Positions 53,361 through 62,125 of a stretch of 64,000 nt of DNA are shown here, one piece after another. The position numbers and the translations under genes are program-made. Source of the stretch: Seleniibacterium sp963668145 (GTDB lineage Bacteria > Desulfobacterota > Desulfuromonadia > Desulfuromonadales > Geopsychrobacteraceae); NCBI GenBank assembly GCA_963668145.2, contig CAXXJU010000050.1, positions 1-64,000 on the forward strand, read 5' to 3'. Within the stretch, counting starts at the first letter, position 1, and each line of letters begins with the position of its first letter. The notes beneath the pieces are model-generated. The model saw nothing but the letters and a program-made list of their open reading frames with translations. It was not told the origin of the DNA and did not search any database.

Positions 53361-54580
53361 TGCTGGCCCGGCTGGCGTTGCGGAACATCTGGCGGAATCG
53401 TCGCCGCACCCTGTTGACCCTGTCGGCCATGGTTGTGTCTTCTGCGCTGTTGATCCTCGCCCTCGGGGTTTTCTCCGGCATGCTGCGGGATATGCTGGCT
53501 TCGGCAACCGAACAGTATTACGGCCACCTGGTGATCAGCGCCAAGGGGTATCAGGATGACCGCGATATGTATCGCAACTATTCTCCCGAAGCCATTGAGA
53601 CGATTCTGCAGCACAAACAGTCGATCACTGGGTATTCCTTGCGCCTGCGCAGTTTCGGGCTGCTCTCCTTTGCCCGCAACAGTTCGCCTGCCGAATTGCT
53701 CGGGGTGATTCCAGCCCTGGAAAAGCAGGTAACCAGCTTGCAGAACAGTCTGGTTGCCGGGAGCTACCTGGCCGCAGACAGTCCGGCGGGGGCGGTCCTC
53801 GGGGCCGGTTTGGCCCGTCGGCTCGGGGTTAAGCCGGGGGATGAACTGGTTTTTGTCACCCAGGCGGCCGACGGCTCCATCGGTAATGACCTGTTGACCG
53901 TAAGCGGGGTCTTTTCGACCGGCGATTACGGGCACGACAATTCTCTGGTCCTGGTCCCTCTGGGTTGGTTGCAGCGGGTCATGGTGTTACCCGGGCGGAT
54001 TCATGAGACCGCTTTACGCATCGATGATCCGCTGGCGGCTGCGGCAAGCGCGGCACAGTTACGGCCGTTATTGCCCGCCAGCCTGGAAATCCTGACCTGG
54101 GGGGACCTGCTGCCGGAAATGCGTGAGGTGGTGGCCAGTTACAATGTCTCGCGGCTGATTGTAGTGACGATCCTGTATCTGGCCACCGGGCTGGGGATTC
54201 TCAACACCTTTTTCATGTCGGTCATGGAACGGACCAGGGAGTTCGGGGTGTTGCTCGCCATCGGGATGCGTCCCGGGCAAATCCGCTTATTGGTTTTCCT
54301 GGAAACCTTTTTCATGGGCTTGTTCGGTCTGGCCTTCGGCATTCTCGGTGGAGTGGCATTAAGTCTGTATATGGCTCGGGTCGGGATCGACCTGTCCGGA
54401 ACCCTGACCCCGATCACCTATGCTGGCGGAACGATTTTGCCGCGCCTGGGGGCGGTGCTGGAATGGTCGAATGTGCTGATCCCGGCGCTCTGTCTGTTGG
54501 TGGTGTCCCTGCTGGCCGGTTTTTTGCCGGCCAACCGCGCCGCCCGCATGCAGCCGGTTGCTGCCATCCGTGAGGAGTGA
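53360..54580 (+). CDS. FtsX/LolCE-type ABC permease (first)
   Basis: The 406-residue permease begins with RLALRNIWRNRRRTLLTLSAM, the usual start of MacB/LolCE-type permeases. TM1 is at about residues 18-42, followed by a large periplasmic domain (residues 45-265). Three more TM helices (about 270-395) are part of the FtsX domain, with GLGILNTFFMSVMERTREFGVLLAIGMRPGQI and ANRAARMQPVAAIREE at the end. This four-helix plan does mechanotransmission of substrate out of the inner membrane rather than classic transport. It is coupled to its neighbours by TGATG, with 1 nt to the next start. Confidence 0.9.
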   Translation: MLARLALRNIWRNRRRTLLTLSAMVVSSALLILALGVFSGMLRDMLASATEQYYGHLVISAKGYQDDRDMYRNYSPEAIETILQHKQSITGYSLRLRSFGLLSFARNSSPAELLGVIPALEKQVTSLQNSLVAGSYLAADSPAGAVLGAGLARRLGVKPGDELVFVTQAADGSIGNDLLTVSGVFSTGDYGHDNSLVLVPLGWLQRVMVLPGRIHETALRIDDPLAAAASAAQLRPLLPASLEILTWGDLLPEMREVVASYNVSRLIVVTILYLATGLGILNTFFMSVMERTREFGVLLAIGMRPGQIRLLVFLETFFMGLFGLAFGILGGVALSLYMARVGIDLSGTLTPITYAGGTILPRLGAVLEWSNVLIPALCLLVVSLLAGFLPANRAARMQPVAAIREE

Positions 54581-54581
54581 C

Positions 54582-55814
54582 ATGGACCTGCTCGCTCTGG
54601 CCTGGAAGAACCTCTGGCGCAACCGACGGCGGACGCTGATCACCCTGGCCGCACTCAGCCTCAGCCTGATGTTGATTGAGGCTGCCCACAACCTGTCTTT
54701 CGGCGTCTATCGAACCATGATCGACAGCGGTGTCCGGGCCGGCAGCGGTCATCTGACCATTTACCGGCAGGGCTATCTGGCCGCTCGGGATGAAAAACTC
54801 TCCTTTGATCCCGACAGTCTGGCGGACACCATCACCGGTTTTGACGGGGTGGCCGCGGTGCTGCCGCGACTTTATCTGCCGGCGTTGGCCCAGTCCAGCC
54901 GGGAAAGCCGCGGGGTGCTGCTGACCGGCATCGATCCCCGGGTTGAGCGCCGCATCAATCCCTTTTTAAGGAAGCTGCCAGACGCACAAATGCTGACTTC
55001 GTTGAACGGCCGCGAAGCGATTCTGGGCAGCAGGCTTCTCAAGGAACTGCAATTGAAACCCGGCAACAAATTTGTCGTCACCCTGCAGGATCGCTCCGGT
55101 GATCTGGTCAGTGAAATGTTCCGGGTCCATGGCGTGGTCGAGACTGGCATCAAGAATGTCGACAACACCCTGCTTCTGGTCGGTCGTGAGCGCGCTGGCG
55201 CCCTGGCCGGGATCGGCCATGAGATTCACGAACTGGCCATCATCCTTAACAGTCCGGATGCCGAAGCAACGGTTTATCCTCGCCTGCAGGCGCTGATCAG
55301 TCAATTCCCCGGCCTCGAAGCGGTCAGTTGGGAGCGGGCCATGCCCAACCTGTTTAATGCGATTCGCCTCGATTATGCGAGTCAGAAATTCATCTTCGTG
55401 ATCATGCTGCTGATTGTCACCATCGGGGTGGTCAATACCCTGTTAATGTCGGTGATGGAACGCTTTCGCGAATTCGGCATCATTCTGGCCGTCGGTGCCA
55501 GCGCTATGCGGCTGAGAACGCTGGTTTTGCTCGAGGCGCTGCTGCTGGGGGTGATTTCAATGTTGCTTGGCACCCTCCTTGGCTCCCTGGCCACCTGGTA
55601 TCTGCAGGTTGTCGGGATCGATATGCGCAGTTTTATCGAGCAGAGCCTGGAGTTTGGCGGGGTGGTGTTCGATCCGGTGTTGCGCGCGCAGTGGGATCTG
55701 TTGTGGATGGTCCAGGTTGCCGTTTACCTGTTGTTTCTGGCGCTTGGCGCGGCTCTGTATCCCGCCGTCAAAGCCGGCCGGATCAATCCTGTCGATGCCA
55801 TGCGGCATCATTGA
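54582..55814 (+). CDS. FtsX/LolCE-type ABC permease (second)
   Basis: The 410-residue product is a paralogue of the previous permease: DLLALAWKNLWRNRRRTLITLAALSL at the N-terminus, a large periplasmic domain, and the C-terminal FtsX block with GVVNTLLMSVMERFREFGIILAVGASAMRLRTLVLLEALLLG and AGRINPVDAMRHH. Two different permeases imply a heterodimer like LolC/LolE. ATG 54582 follows GAGGAG closely (1 nt after the previous stop). The longer frame from 54558 lies inside the previous gene. Confidence 0.9.
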   Translation: MDLLALAWKNLWRNRRRTLITLAALSLSLMLIEAAHNLSFGVYRTMIDSGVRAGSGHLTIYRQGYLAARDEKLSFDPDSLADTITGFDGVAAVLPRLYLPALAQSSRESRGVLLTGIDPRVERRINPFLRKLPDAQMLTSLNGREAILGSRLLKELQLKPGNKFVVTLQDRSGDLVSEMFRVHGVVETGIKNVDNTLLLVGRERAGALAGIGHEIHELAIILNSPDAEATVYPRLQALISQFPGLEAVSWERAMPNLFNAIRLDYASQKFIFVIMLLIVTIGVVNTLLMSVMERFREFGIILAVGASAMRLRTLVLLEALLLGVISMLLGTLLGSLATWYLQVVGIDMRSFIEQSLEFGGVVFDPVLRAQWDLLWMVQVAVYLLFLALGAALYPAVKAGRINPVDAMRHH

Positions 55815-55827
55815 AAGGAGCGGGGCT

Positions 55828-56505
55828 ATGGCGTTGATCGAATTGACAGATGTCACCAAGATCTACCCCCTCGGTAACCAGCAGGTGGTTGCGGTCAATA
55901 ATTTTACCCTGCAGATCGAGGCCGGCGAGTTCTGTGTCCTGGCCGGGCCGTCCGGCAGCGGGAAAACCACTCTGCTTAATCTGATCGGTTGCCTGGATCA
56001 GCCGACCAGCGGTGAAATCCGGCTGCAAGGGCAAGAGGTGGGGCACGCCGCGCGTAAGGAACTGGCCGCCCTGCGCTTGCATAAGATCGGTTTCGTGTTT
56101 CAGGCCTATAACCTGATCCCGGTCTTGACCGCTGCGGAAAACGCCGAATTCACCCTGATGCTGCAGGGGCTCGACAAGGCCGCCCGGCGGCGCAGAGTCG
56201 AGGAGCTGTTTGCCGAGCTGGGACTTGCCGGGCTGGAAGACCGGAAACCCTCGGATCTGTCCGGAGGCCAGCAGCAACGGGTCGCCATTGCCCGGGCGCT
56301 GGCTTCCGATCCTGCGGTTATCCTGGCGGACGAGCCGACGGCCAGTATCGATTCCCAGACCAGTGAGGAGTTGCTAGCCCTGATGGAACGCCTGAATCGG
56401 GAGTCCGGGGTGACCTTTATTGTCAGTTCCCATGACCCGCTGGTGATGGCCCATGCCAGCCGGCTGATCAAGCTGGTTGATGGGCATCTGGAGGCGGCGC
56501 AGTGA
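55828..56505 (+). CDS. LolD/MacB-type ABC ATPase
   Basis: The 225-residue ATPase has Walker A AGPSGSGKTTLLNLIG, the Q-loop FVFQAYNLIPVLTAAENAEF, signature LSGGQQQRVAIARAL and Walker B AVILADEPTASIDSQTSEELL. It belongs to the LolD/MacB/FtsE class and serves the two FtsX-type permeases upstream. AAAGGAG lies upstream of ATG 55828; the longer open frame to 55567 lies in the permease gene. It overlaps the beta-barrel gene by four bases (GTGA). Confidence 0.93.
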   Translation: MALIELTDVTKIYPLGNQQVVAVNNFTLQIEAGEFCVLAGPSGSGKTTLLNLIGCLDQPTSGEIRLQGQEVGHAARKELAALRLHKIGFVFQAYNLIPVLTAAENAEFTLMLQGLDKAARRRRVEELFAELGLAGLEDRKPSDLSGGQQQRVAIARALASDPAVILADEPTASIDSQTSEELLALMERLNRESGVTFIVSSHDPLVMAHASRLIKLVDGHLEAAQ

Positions 56506-57707
56506 AGCTCGGGCTGGTGTGTTTTGCGCTGCTGCTCAGCAGCTGGGGCGTGGCCAATGCCAGCGCCTGGGGGGAGGCTGTCCGTCTCAACGGGTCTCTC
56601 AAAAACCTGAATCTCTACAGTGAAAATTATGCCGGACCTGATGCGGACGGCGGCTTGCTGGTCGAACATGCCCGGCTCGATCTGCAGGCAACCTTACCGG
56701 CCGCGGTGCTGCTGGAACTGGCGGTCGATCAGCAACAGCTGTGGTCGAATCGCCGTGGGATCTCGATCAGCGGCGGTTCTCCCGCAAATCGGCGTTTTGA
56801 TCTGGACAAATCCTGGGGGGAGGGGGGGCGCTCCGGTGGTCTGCTGCAGCTGGATCGGCTCAATCTGCACACCGAAGCGCTGGGAGCACAGTGGACCCTC
56901 GGCCGCCAGGCCATCGGCTTCGGACGGATCAGCCTGTTTTCCCCCCTTGACGTCATTGCCCCCTTTGCCCCCGATGTGCTGGATGCCGAGGTCCGACCCG
57001 GGGTTGATGCGTTCCGAGGGGTTCGCTATTTCGGTCTGGCCGGCCAACTTGGCGGAACCCTGGTGCTGGGCGATGAGCGCTGTCACAATAGCTATCTGCT
57101 GACCTTCGGGGAGAATATTGCCGGGGTGGATGTGCTGCTGCTGGCCGGGCGGTTACGCGGTCGGCCCATGGCGGGGATCGGTCTGGCCGGTGAAGTGGGC
57201 AACATAGGCCTGAAAGGGGAAGTGGCCCGCTATCGCGGGACCGCGGTCGGGCAGCCCGGGGGTGACCTGTATGGCAGCTTCACCATTGCGGCGCTGGAAG
57301 GCTGGTATCGGTTTGACAACGGCCTGGTGCTACTGGCCGAATACCTGCGCAACGGCAGCGGCGGAGACCAACCGCAGGAATATCCTTTGATTCAGGCCTC
57401 CGCGCCGTACCGGGAGGGGCTCAGTTTTCTGAGCGGGCGGAACTATCTGCTGTTTGGTCCCTCTTACGATCTGCATCCCTTGGTCACCTTAAACGGCCTG
57501 GTGATCTGGAATTTGGGTGATGATTCCCTGCTGGTGCGTCCTCAGCTGACCCTGTCCCTGGCCGACAACCTGCAACTTGACCTGTTCTGGGGCTGGGGCA
57601 TCGGTGAGCGGACCAGAGTCGTCGGCGACAGCGGGCGAGCTCTGGTCCGCAGTGAATTCGGGGCCTTGGGAAACATCGGCGCAATGTTGTTGCGCTGGTA
57701 TTTTTAA
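56502..57707 (+). CDS. Predicted outer-membrane beta-barrel protein
   Basis: The 401-residue product has a signal peptide (residues 3-21, NASA) and alternating aromatic/hydrophobic strands with many Gly and Tyr, ending in GNIGAMLLRWYF, a C-terminal aromatic as in outer-membrane proteins. I see LFGPSYDLHPLVTLNGLVIWN and LALEGW-like strands. No known family is recognised for certain. Its place as last gene of a Lol-like operon suggests it acts at the outer membrane, possibly receiving or displaying the exported material. GTG start overlaps the ATPase stop. Confidence 0.72.
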   Translation: MKLGLVCFALLLSSWGVANASAWGEAVRLNGSLKNLNLYSENYAGPDADGGLLVEHARLDLQATLPAAVLLELAVDQQQLWSNRRGISISGGSPANRRFDLDKSWGEGGRSGGLLQLDRLNLHTEALGAQWTLGRQAIGFGRISLFSPLDVIAPFAPDVLDAEVRPGVDAFRGVRYFGLAGQLGGTLVLGDERCHNSYLLTFGENIAGVDVLLLAGRLRGRPMAGIGLAGEVGNIGLKGEVARYRGTAVGQPGGDLYGSFTIAALEGWYRFDNGLVLLAEYLRNGSGGDQPQEYPLIQASAPYREGLSFLSGRNYLLFGPSYDLHPLVTLNGLVIWNLGDDSLLVRPQLTLSLADNLQLDLFWGWGIGERTRVVGDSGRALVRSEFGALGNIGAMLLRWYF

Positions 57708-57743
57708 GCTTATTGTGCCCTGCCGTGCTTAACCAGCCCGGCC

Positions 57744-58982
57744 TCAGTTCAGCAGGGATCGAATCACCTTGTCCGTGCCCGCCCGCAGAATTTCGATAGA
57801 TTCATCGGTCAGGAAGAATTGCTCCCGGTAATTTTCAGGGAGCTCCCGTGACAGGGTGTCTCCGTTGGAGCCGTAAGCGAACTGGTAGCTGAGTAGGTTG
57901 GCCGCATAGGCCGCAATGATGATATCCGGATCAAGGGGCGTACTTTTGGGATTATGGTGGAACTTGATGGCGTTGAAAATGAAGGGGGGCAGTGCCCACC
58001 ATTCCGCTAAAAAACTGCCCAGTTCGGTATGGTCGGACTGATAAATCTCACGTTCTGCTTCGCTCAGTGGGAGCGCTTTTTTTCGCGCCAGCTGAATGGC
58101 CCGGGCAAACTGTTGGGAGTAGAAACTCGCTGCGACAAGTTTACCCAGATCGTGCAGCAGCCCGGCGATAAAGGCGCGGTCCTGGCGAACACTGTCGACG
58201 GGGAAAAGGGTTCTGATCAACAGTCTGCTGATACTGGCGGTGGCCATGGAATGTTTCTGGAATTTTTTGAAATCAAAGCCTTTAATAAGCGGAATCTTAC
58301 CGGCCACTGTTCGGTTAACCGCTTCAGTCAGGACCAGGCTTTCGACGATATCCGTGCCGAGGACGATGATGGCTTTTTTTATGCTGTCGACCTGGAAGCG
58401 CTGACCGAACAGGGCCGAATTGGCCCAACGCAGGACGGTTGCCGCAAGGGCAACGTCCTGGCTGATATATTCAGCCATTTGGTCGATGTCGACATCGTCC
58501 TGTTGTATACAGGAGCGGACATTGGCGTAACTGGCGGGTAGGGCCGGCAGCAATGGGATCGAATTGATCAGACGCTGAAATTCCAAACTGTGCTTTTTCT
58601 GCTGTTTGGCCTGGCGCAAGGCGCTACGGAGAATTTCTTTGCACTCCTGGTCGATCCAGGGCTTCGGGATCAGTTGTTGCGCCTGGCCATGGGTCAGGGC
58701 ACTGATGACCTCATCCTGATCGTTGCCGGCGGTCAGGAATATCCGGATGATCTGGGGATAATCTTGCTGAATTTTTTGAAACAGCTGGATTCCGTCAGTA
58801 TCGCTCAAGTCGACTGCGGCAACGACCAGATCGATGGCAGCAGTCTCGAGTGTTGCAAGAGCCTCTTTTGTGGTAGACACGAACCGGCAGTTCCAAGGTT
58901 CATCATGTAGCAGTTGGTTGAGAGCTGCGCGGGTTGCAGGGTGGGGATCAACGAAAAGAATACCGGGAAAATCTGTGTTCAT
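57744..58982 (-). CDS. Degenerate receiver + HDOD domain protein
   Basis: The 412-residue protein has an N-terminal receiver-like domain (residues 7-125) and an HDOD domain (about 145-350, with IPLLPALPASYANVRSCIQQDDVDIDQMAEYISQDVALAATVLRWANSALFG-type start). The position of the phosphoacceptor Asp is Ala56 (DLVVAAVDLSDTDG), so it cannot be phosphorylated in the normal way. The HDOD part keeps H-D features (GLLHDLGKLV, SDHTELGSFLAEWWALP), but HDOD proteins generally lack enzyme activity and act as regulatory scaffolds. It is a single gene. Confidence 0.85.
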   Translation of the reverse strand: MNTDFPGILFVDPHPATRAALNQLLHDEPWNCRFVSTTKEALATLETAAIDLVVAAVDLSDTDGIQLFQKIQQDYPQIIRIFLTAGNDQDEVISALTHGQAQQLIPKPWIDQECKEILRSALRQAKQQKKHSLEFQRLINSIPLLPALPASYANVRSCIQQDDVDIDQMAEYISQDVALAATVLRWANSALFGQRFQVDSIKKAIIVLGTDIVESLVLTEAVNRTVAGKIPLIKGFDFKKFQKHSMATASISRLLIRTLFPVDSVRQDRAFIAGLLHDLGKLVAASFYSQQFARAIQLARKKALPLSEAEREIYQSDHTELGSFLAEWWALPPFIFNAIKFHHNPKSTPLDPDIIIAAYAANLLSYQFAYGSNGDTLSRELPENYREQFFLTDESIEILRAGTDKVIRSLLN

Positions 58983-59228
58983 GCCATAATGTCCTGTTCA
59001 GTGCAGACCGTGCTGCGCTGCCGGACCGCCCTGATGAGTCAAACTGTTTGGTGCTTTTCTCCGGGGCTCGGAATCGCCCCTGAAATGTTGCTTCCGGCTG
59101 GTTGACAACGACCGCGCAGACGGCACGAACTGATAACTATCGTCTGCTGAAGGAGGCTCCGGCGGTGCCTGTCAACCGGTCGAAGCAGACCAAGTATGGC
59201 ACAGATTGGAAGAAAAGTTAATATATAC

Positions 59229-60593
59229 TTAATTTTTCTGGTTGGGAATAATCAGCTGGGGCCCCCGTTTCTGCAGTTTGAGCAGCTCGCAATTTTCATA
59301 GCAGATCTGACGGAAATTGGCTGAGATGCGTTCATCAACCGCAGCACTTTTCCAGAACAGGATGGCCGCATCCAGGGCGCTGGACAATTGTGCAGAGGCT
59401 TCGTTGCGGACTGCGGGCGGAGTGAACAGACAGGCCGGTAATTCGCCGGCCACGGGTTCGTAAAGAGTGGGGCGGATGCCGTAGGCCGGGGCCAGTAAAA
59501 AAGAATCCTGCTGGTGTGGAATCAGGGAGATGTTGGCGAAATGCTGGTTGCTGTTACCGATCAGGTCGCTGAACAGGGCCAGCCAGAGGATCTTTTCCGC
59601 ATCGTCGGCACTGATCAGTTTGTGGTGGTGCAGGCGGGTGGCGGCATCGACCCAGGTATCGCAGGGGGTTTGCAGCTTTTCATGCAGGGCACGCAGGGAG
59701 ACCAGCGGTAACCGGCCGATGGCGCCGCGCCGGTCGAAGCGTTTCAAGCACAGAAAGACCTGGTGGCCTGCACTGATCAGGCGTGAGCGGGCGGCCGAGC
59801 GGCCGGCCAGGCGAATGGTCTCCAAGGCCAGGTGTTCACAAACCAGCAGGTCGGCATAACGGCGGGCCTCGTTGCTGTCGACGGCAGGTGAAAATTTAAC
59901 CAGCGTCTGGCAAGGGGTCCCCTGATCATTGATGCAGATGGTGAACTTCGGTTGTTCGCCGCCCACCTGGGCGGCATTGAGTTCCCCGGACAGCGCCTGC
60001 TGGGCCAGCTGCGGGTAGATCCAGGACTTGGTGCCGATATCGATGAGTTGCGGTTCCTGGCGGGCTTGTTCAAAGTACCGGGCCAGGGATTGTTCGCCGA
60101 TAATCAGATTGCCGCTACGGTCCTCTCCGCAACGGCTGATGGCAAACAGTCGGTCGGAGCTGTTCCAGTCGCTGATTTTTCGCGGCAGGTTGAGACTGTC
60201 GCTATGGCGATAGGCAAAGATCCTGGCCCCGAAACCGGACATCTGCAGATCGAGAAGAACCCAGGGCAGGTGGGGGAACAGTTCCCCCGCTTCGTTGGCA
60301 TCTTCCCACCAGTATTGCCCGCCCTGCAGGGCCAGCAGGGTGCCGAAGTGGTGAGCGTCACCGCGCGGATCGATGCGGTAGACCGGAAAACGGCTGTCCT
60401 GGTCATGAATTTTACGCGGCAGGCCGTAGCAGGTCGCCCGGCCTTTGCCCATACTGACCAGATCCTGTCCCATGTCGTTGATCAGGCGTGACAAGGTCGG
60501 TTGGCTGATATTCAGCAGCTGGGTCAGCTCACGCGAGTTATGCACCCGAGTTCCCAGCAACGAGCGCAATTGCTCCCGGTGTTGGCCACGCAT
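59229..60593 (-). CDS. YjjJ/HipH-type HipA homologue with an altered kinase site
   Basis: The 454-residue protein combines an N-terminal winged helix (residues 8-60, VHNSRELTQLLNISQPTLSRLINDMG) with a HipA-like kinase fold. This is the single-gene YjjJ/HipH layout, with no separate HipB. The ATP-binding Lys (LVKFSP, K233) is present. The catalytic Asp of the N-x-D-x-H-x-x-N motif is Asn349 (GNSNQHFANIS), and the second metal-binding Asp is Gly372 (LAPAYG). It is therefore probably a pseudokinase. AAGGAGG precedes the ATG. It has no partner gene nearby. Confidence 0.85.
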   Translation of the reverse strand: MRGQHREQLRSLLGTRVHNSRELTQLLNISQPTLSRLINDMGQDLVSMGKGRATCYGLPRKIHDQDSRFPVYRIDPRGDAHHFGTLLALQGGQYWWEDANEAGELFPHLPWVLLDLQMSGFGARIFAYRHSDSLNLPRKISDWNSSDRLFAISRCGEDRSGNLIIGEQSLARYFEQARQEPQLIDIGTKSWIYPQLAQQALSGELNAAQVGGEQPKFTICINDQGTPCQTLVKFSPAVDSNEARRYADLLVCEHLALETIRLAGRSAARSRLISAGHQVFLCLKRFDRRGAIGRLPLVSLRALHEKLQTPCDTWVDAATRLHHHKLISADDAEKILWLALFSDLIGNSNQHFANISLIPHQQDSFLLAPAYGIRPTLYEPVAGELPACLFTPPAVRNEASAQLSSALDAAILFWKSAAVDERISANFRQICYENCELLKLQKRGPQLIIPNQKN

Positions 60594-60966
60594 GGAGGCC
60601 TCCTTTGCTGTCTTGGCAGAAGAGATGAGCTTGCCGCTAAGGATGTTCGGGCTCCGCTTATCTCGTGACTGCGAACCGGCCTGAATAAATCAATACATAA
60701 ATTAATACCTGATAAATATCTGATATCAAGGTTTTTTTTAAAAAAAAAGAAGAAAGATGAATTGATTTTTGAATGGTAATGGGGAGTTGGGGGGCTGACT
60801 CAGAATGACTTGACTGGGCAATCTGCCGACTTCAGGTCGGGGATGGGAAGGCCCATCCCGAGGCTCGGCAGGTGTGACTGAAAAATCCAGGCCGTGGAAC
60901 AATCAGACCACTGCAAAACAGTGATAAGTAACGGTCAAGACGGCCTTGGTTGGTCGTTGGCCGCCT
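60594..60966. other. Intergenic region with a nested hairpin
   Basis: A 373-nt gap between the SH3-domain gene (ends 60967) and the HipA-like gene (starts 60593), both minus strand. An A/T-rich part (60690-60780) lies next to the hipA-like start and is probably its promoter. At 60823-60871 CTGCCGA pairs with TCGGCAG, enclosing GGGATGGG (60840-60847)/CCCATCCC (60852-60859). An alternative hairpin CCGAC/GTCGG (60826-60830/60836-60840) would compete with the outer stem. No protein gene is seen. Confidence 0.5.
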
Positions 60967-61647
60967 TTACAATCGGGAAAAGCCGCGTTGTTTTTTGCGC
61001 GAGATCTTGCCGATAATCCAGCCGCCGAAAAAGACCCCGCCGCCGGCCAGGAACCACTGGATCATATTGGAACGATGGAAATTCCGATTTTCCTCGCGGA
61101 GCACCACCAGTTCATTGTTGAGTTGTTTATTCTGTTCAATCAGATCTTCGTTTTCGGTACTCAGGCTGACGACATTCTGCGAATTCTGTAGCAGGCTATC
61201 GTACTTATTTTTGACCTTGTCAAGGTCGTCGTTGGCAACCTGTAGCTGTTTCTGCAGCTCTGCAATCTTGGCCAGGTTGGCGTCGGCATTGGCCAGTTTA
61301 TCGGCACTGCTCTGTTGTTGTTGCTGCAGCTGTTCCTTGAGGGCGGCGGTCTCTTTTTCCAGCCGATCAATCTGGACCGCTTTCGGCAGTTCCTTGGTGA
61401 CATATTGTCTGAGGATATAGCCTTCTTTGCCTTCCGGGGTACGAACCTTGACATAGGTCTGGTCCTCGCCCAGAACTTCGACCGGGGTGGCGGTTTTCAG
61501 GTTGTCGACGGTCTGGTAATTATTCCCCTTGTTGCTTCTGACTGTCACCACCAGAACGTCTGAAATATAGCGGGTTTCGGCAAATCCGGCGGTTGCGATC
61601 AGCAACAAAGACAAACTGATAAAGGCACTGCGAAGCGATAAGGTCAT
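60967..61647 (-). CDS. SH3-domain coiled-coil membrane protein (TIGR04211-like)
   Basis: The 226-residue product has a signal peptide (residues 5-22, GFA-ET), a bacterial SH3 domain (about 24-85, with RYISDVLVVTVRSNKG, VEVLGEDQTYVKVRTPEGKEGYI), a long coiled coil (about 95-185, rich in Gln and Glu), and a single C-terminal TM helix (MIQWFLAGGGVFFGGWIIGKI) with a basic tail. This is the YgiM/TIGR04211 arrangement: SH3 and coiled coil in the periplasm, anchored by the C-terminal helix. Function in envelope or cell-wall sensing is a guess. ATG 61647 follows GGAG; the longer frame to 61719 has no site. Confidence 0.87.
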   Translation of the reverse strand: MTLSLRSAFISLSLLLIATAGFAETRYISDVLVVTVRSNKGNNYQTVDNLKTATPVEVLGEDQTYVKVRTPEGKEGYILRQYVTKELPKAVQIDRLEKETAALKEQLQQQQQSSADKLANADANLAKIAELQKQLQVANDDLDKVKNKYDSLLQNSQNVVSLSTENEDLIEQNKQLNNELVVLREENRNFHRSNMIQWFLAGGGVFFGGWIIGKISRKKQRGFSRL

Positions 61648-61803
61648 GTTGAACTCCCTGATTCTCTTAACATTTAAATAATCAGCCCGAATCTTACAAG
61701 GGTCTGCCCGTGAATTCAAGCGTTCATTCCTGCTGCGAGCCGGTCCGGCCTGGAAACCGGCTGTCGATAATTTACCAATAAAATGTCGTTAAATATCTCT
61801 GGA

Positions 61804-61831
61804 TTGACAACGATAAAACACCGGGTATATT
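61804..61831 (+). promoter_or_regulatory. Good sigma70-like promoter upstream of the hairpin-rich region
   Basis: TTGACA (61804-61809) and TATATT (61826-61831) with a 16-nt spacer, close to consensus. Transcription would run rightwards into the inverted repeat at 61851-61899 and the hairpin chain at 61951-62125. This is one of the strongest-looking promoters in the window. Confidence 0.55.
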
Positions 61832-61850
61832 TCTACTAAATAATCAGCAG

Positions 61851-61899
61851 GTTGTTGAAAAAATCCATCCCTGGGCTCGACAGGCTGTTTTTCAACAGC
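61851..61899. repeat. Inverted repeat (12-bp arms)
   Basis: GTTGTTGAAAAA (61851-61862) pairs with TTTTTCAACAGC (61888-61899) through 12 bp, one being G-U, around a 25-nt loop. No transposase is near. It could be an intergenic repeat, a degenerate element end, or a loose hairpin of the downstream RNA. Confidence 0.5.
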
Positions 61900-61950
61900 A
61901 TGATAGATGTGGTTATCAGTATATCCAGGGCTCCAAACTGTTAGTTCGTT

Positions 61951-62125
61951 GTCATCCGGAAACTCTGGATGGCAATAATGAAGTTTTCAGATTGGAAACG
62001 AGCAGTTTTCCGTTGTGGCAAGGACATCAAGGGCTTGCGCGGAGGCGTACACCGATACGCCGCACAAGTCAGCCTGCAGATTGACGCTGCTACAGCGGGA
62101 AAAAGCCGTTTCCGGGTGGAAACTA
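61951..62125 (+). ncRNA. Candidate structured RNA or repeat element (chain of hairpins)
   Basis: Hairpins in a row: CATCC/GGATG (61953-61957/61967-61971), GGAAA/TTTCC (61994-61998/62007-62011), GCAAG/CTTGC (62018-62022/62034-62038), GGCGTA/TACGCC (62044-62049/62056-62061), CGCTG/CAGCG (62085-62089/62093-62097) and GTTTCC/GGAAAC (62108-62113/62118-62123). A promoter lies upstream. Open frames on both strands here do not look like proteins. The class is unknown to me; calling it RNA rather than a DNA-level repeat is inference. Confidence 0.35.
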
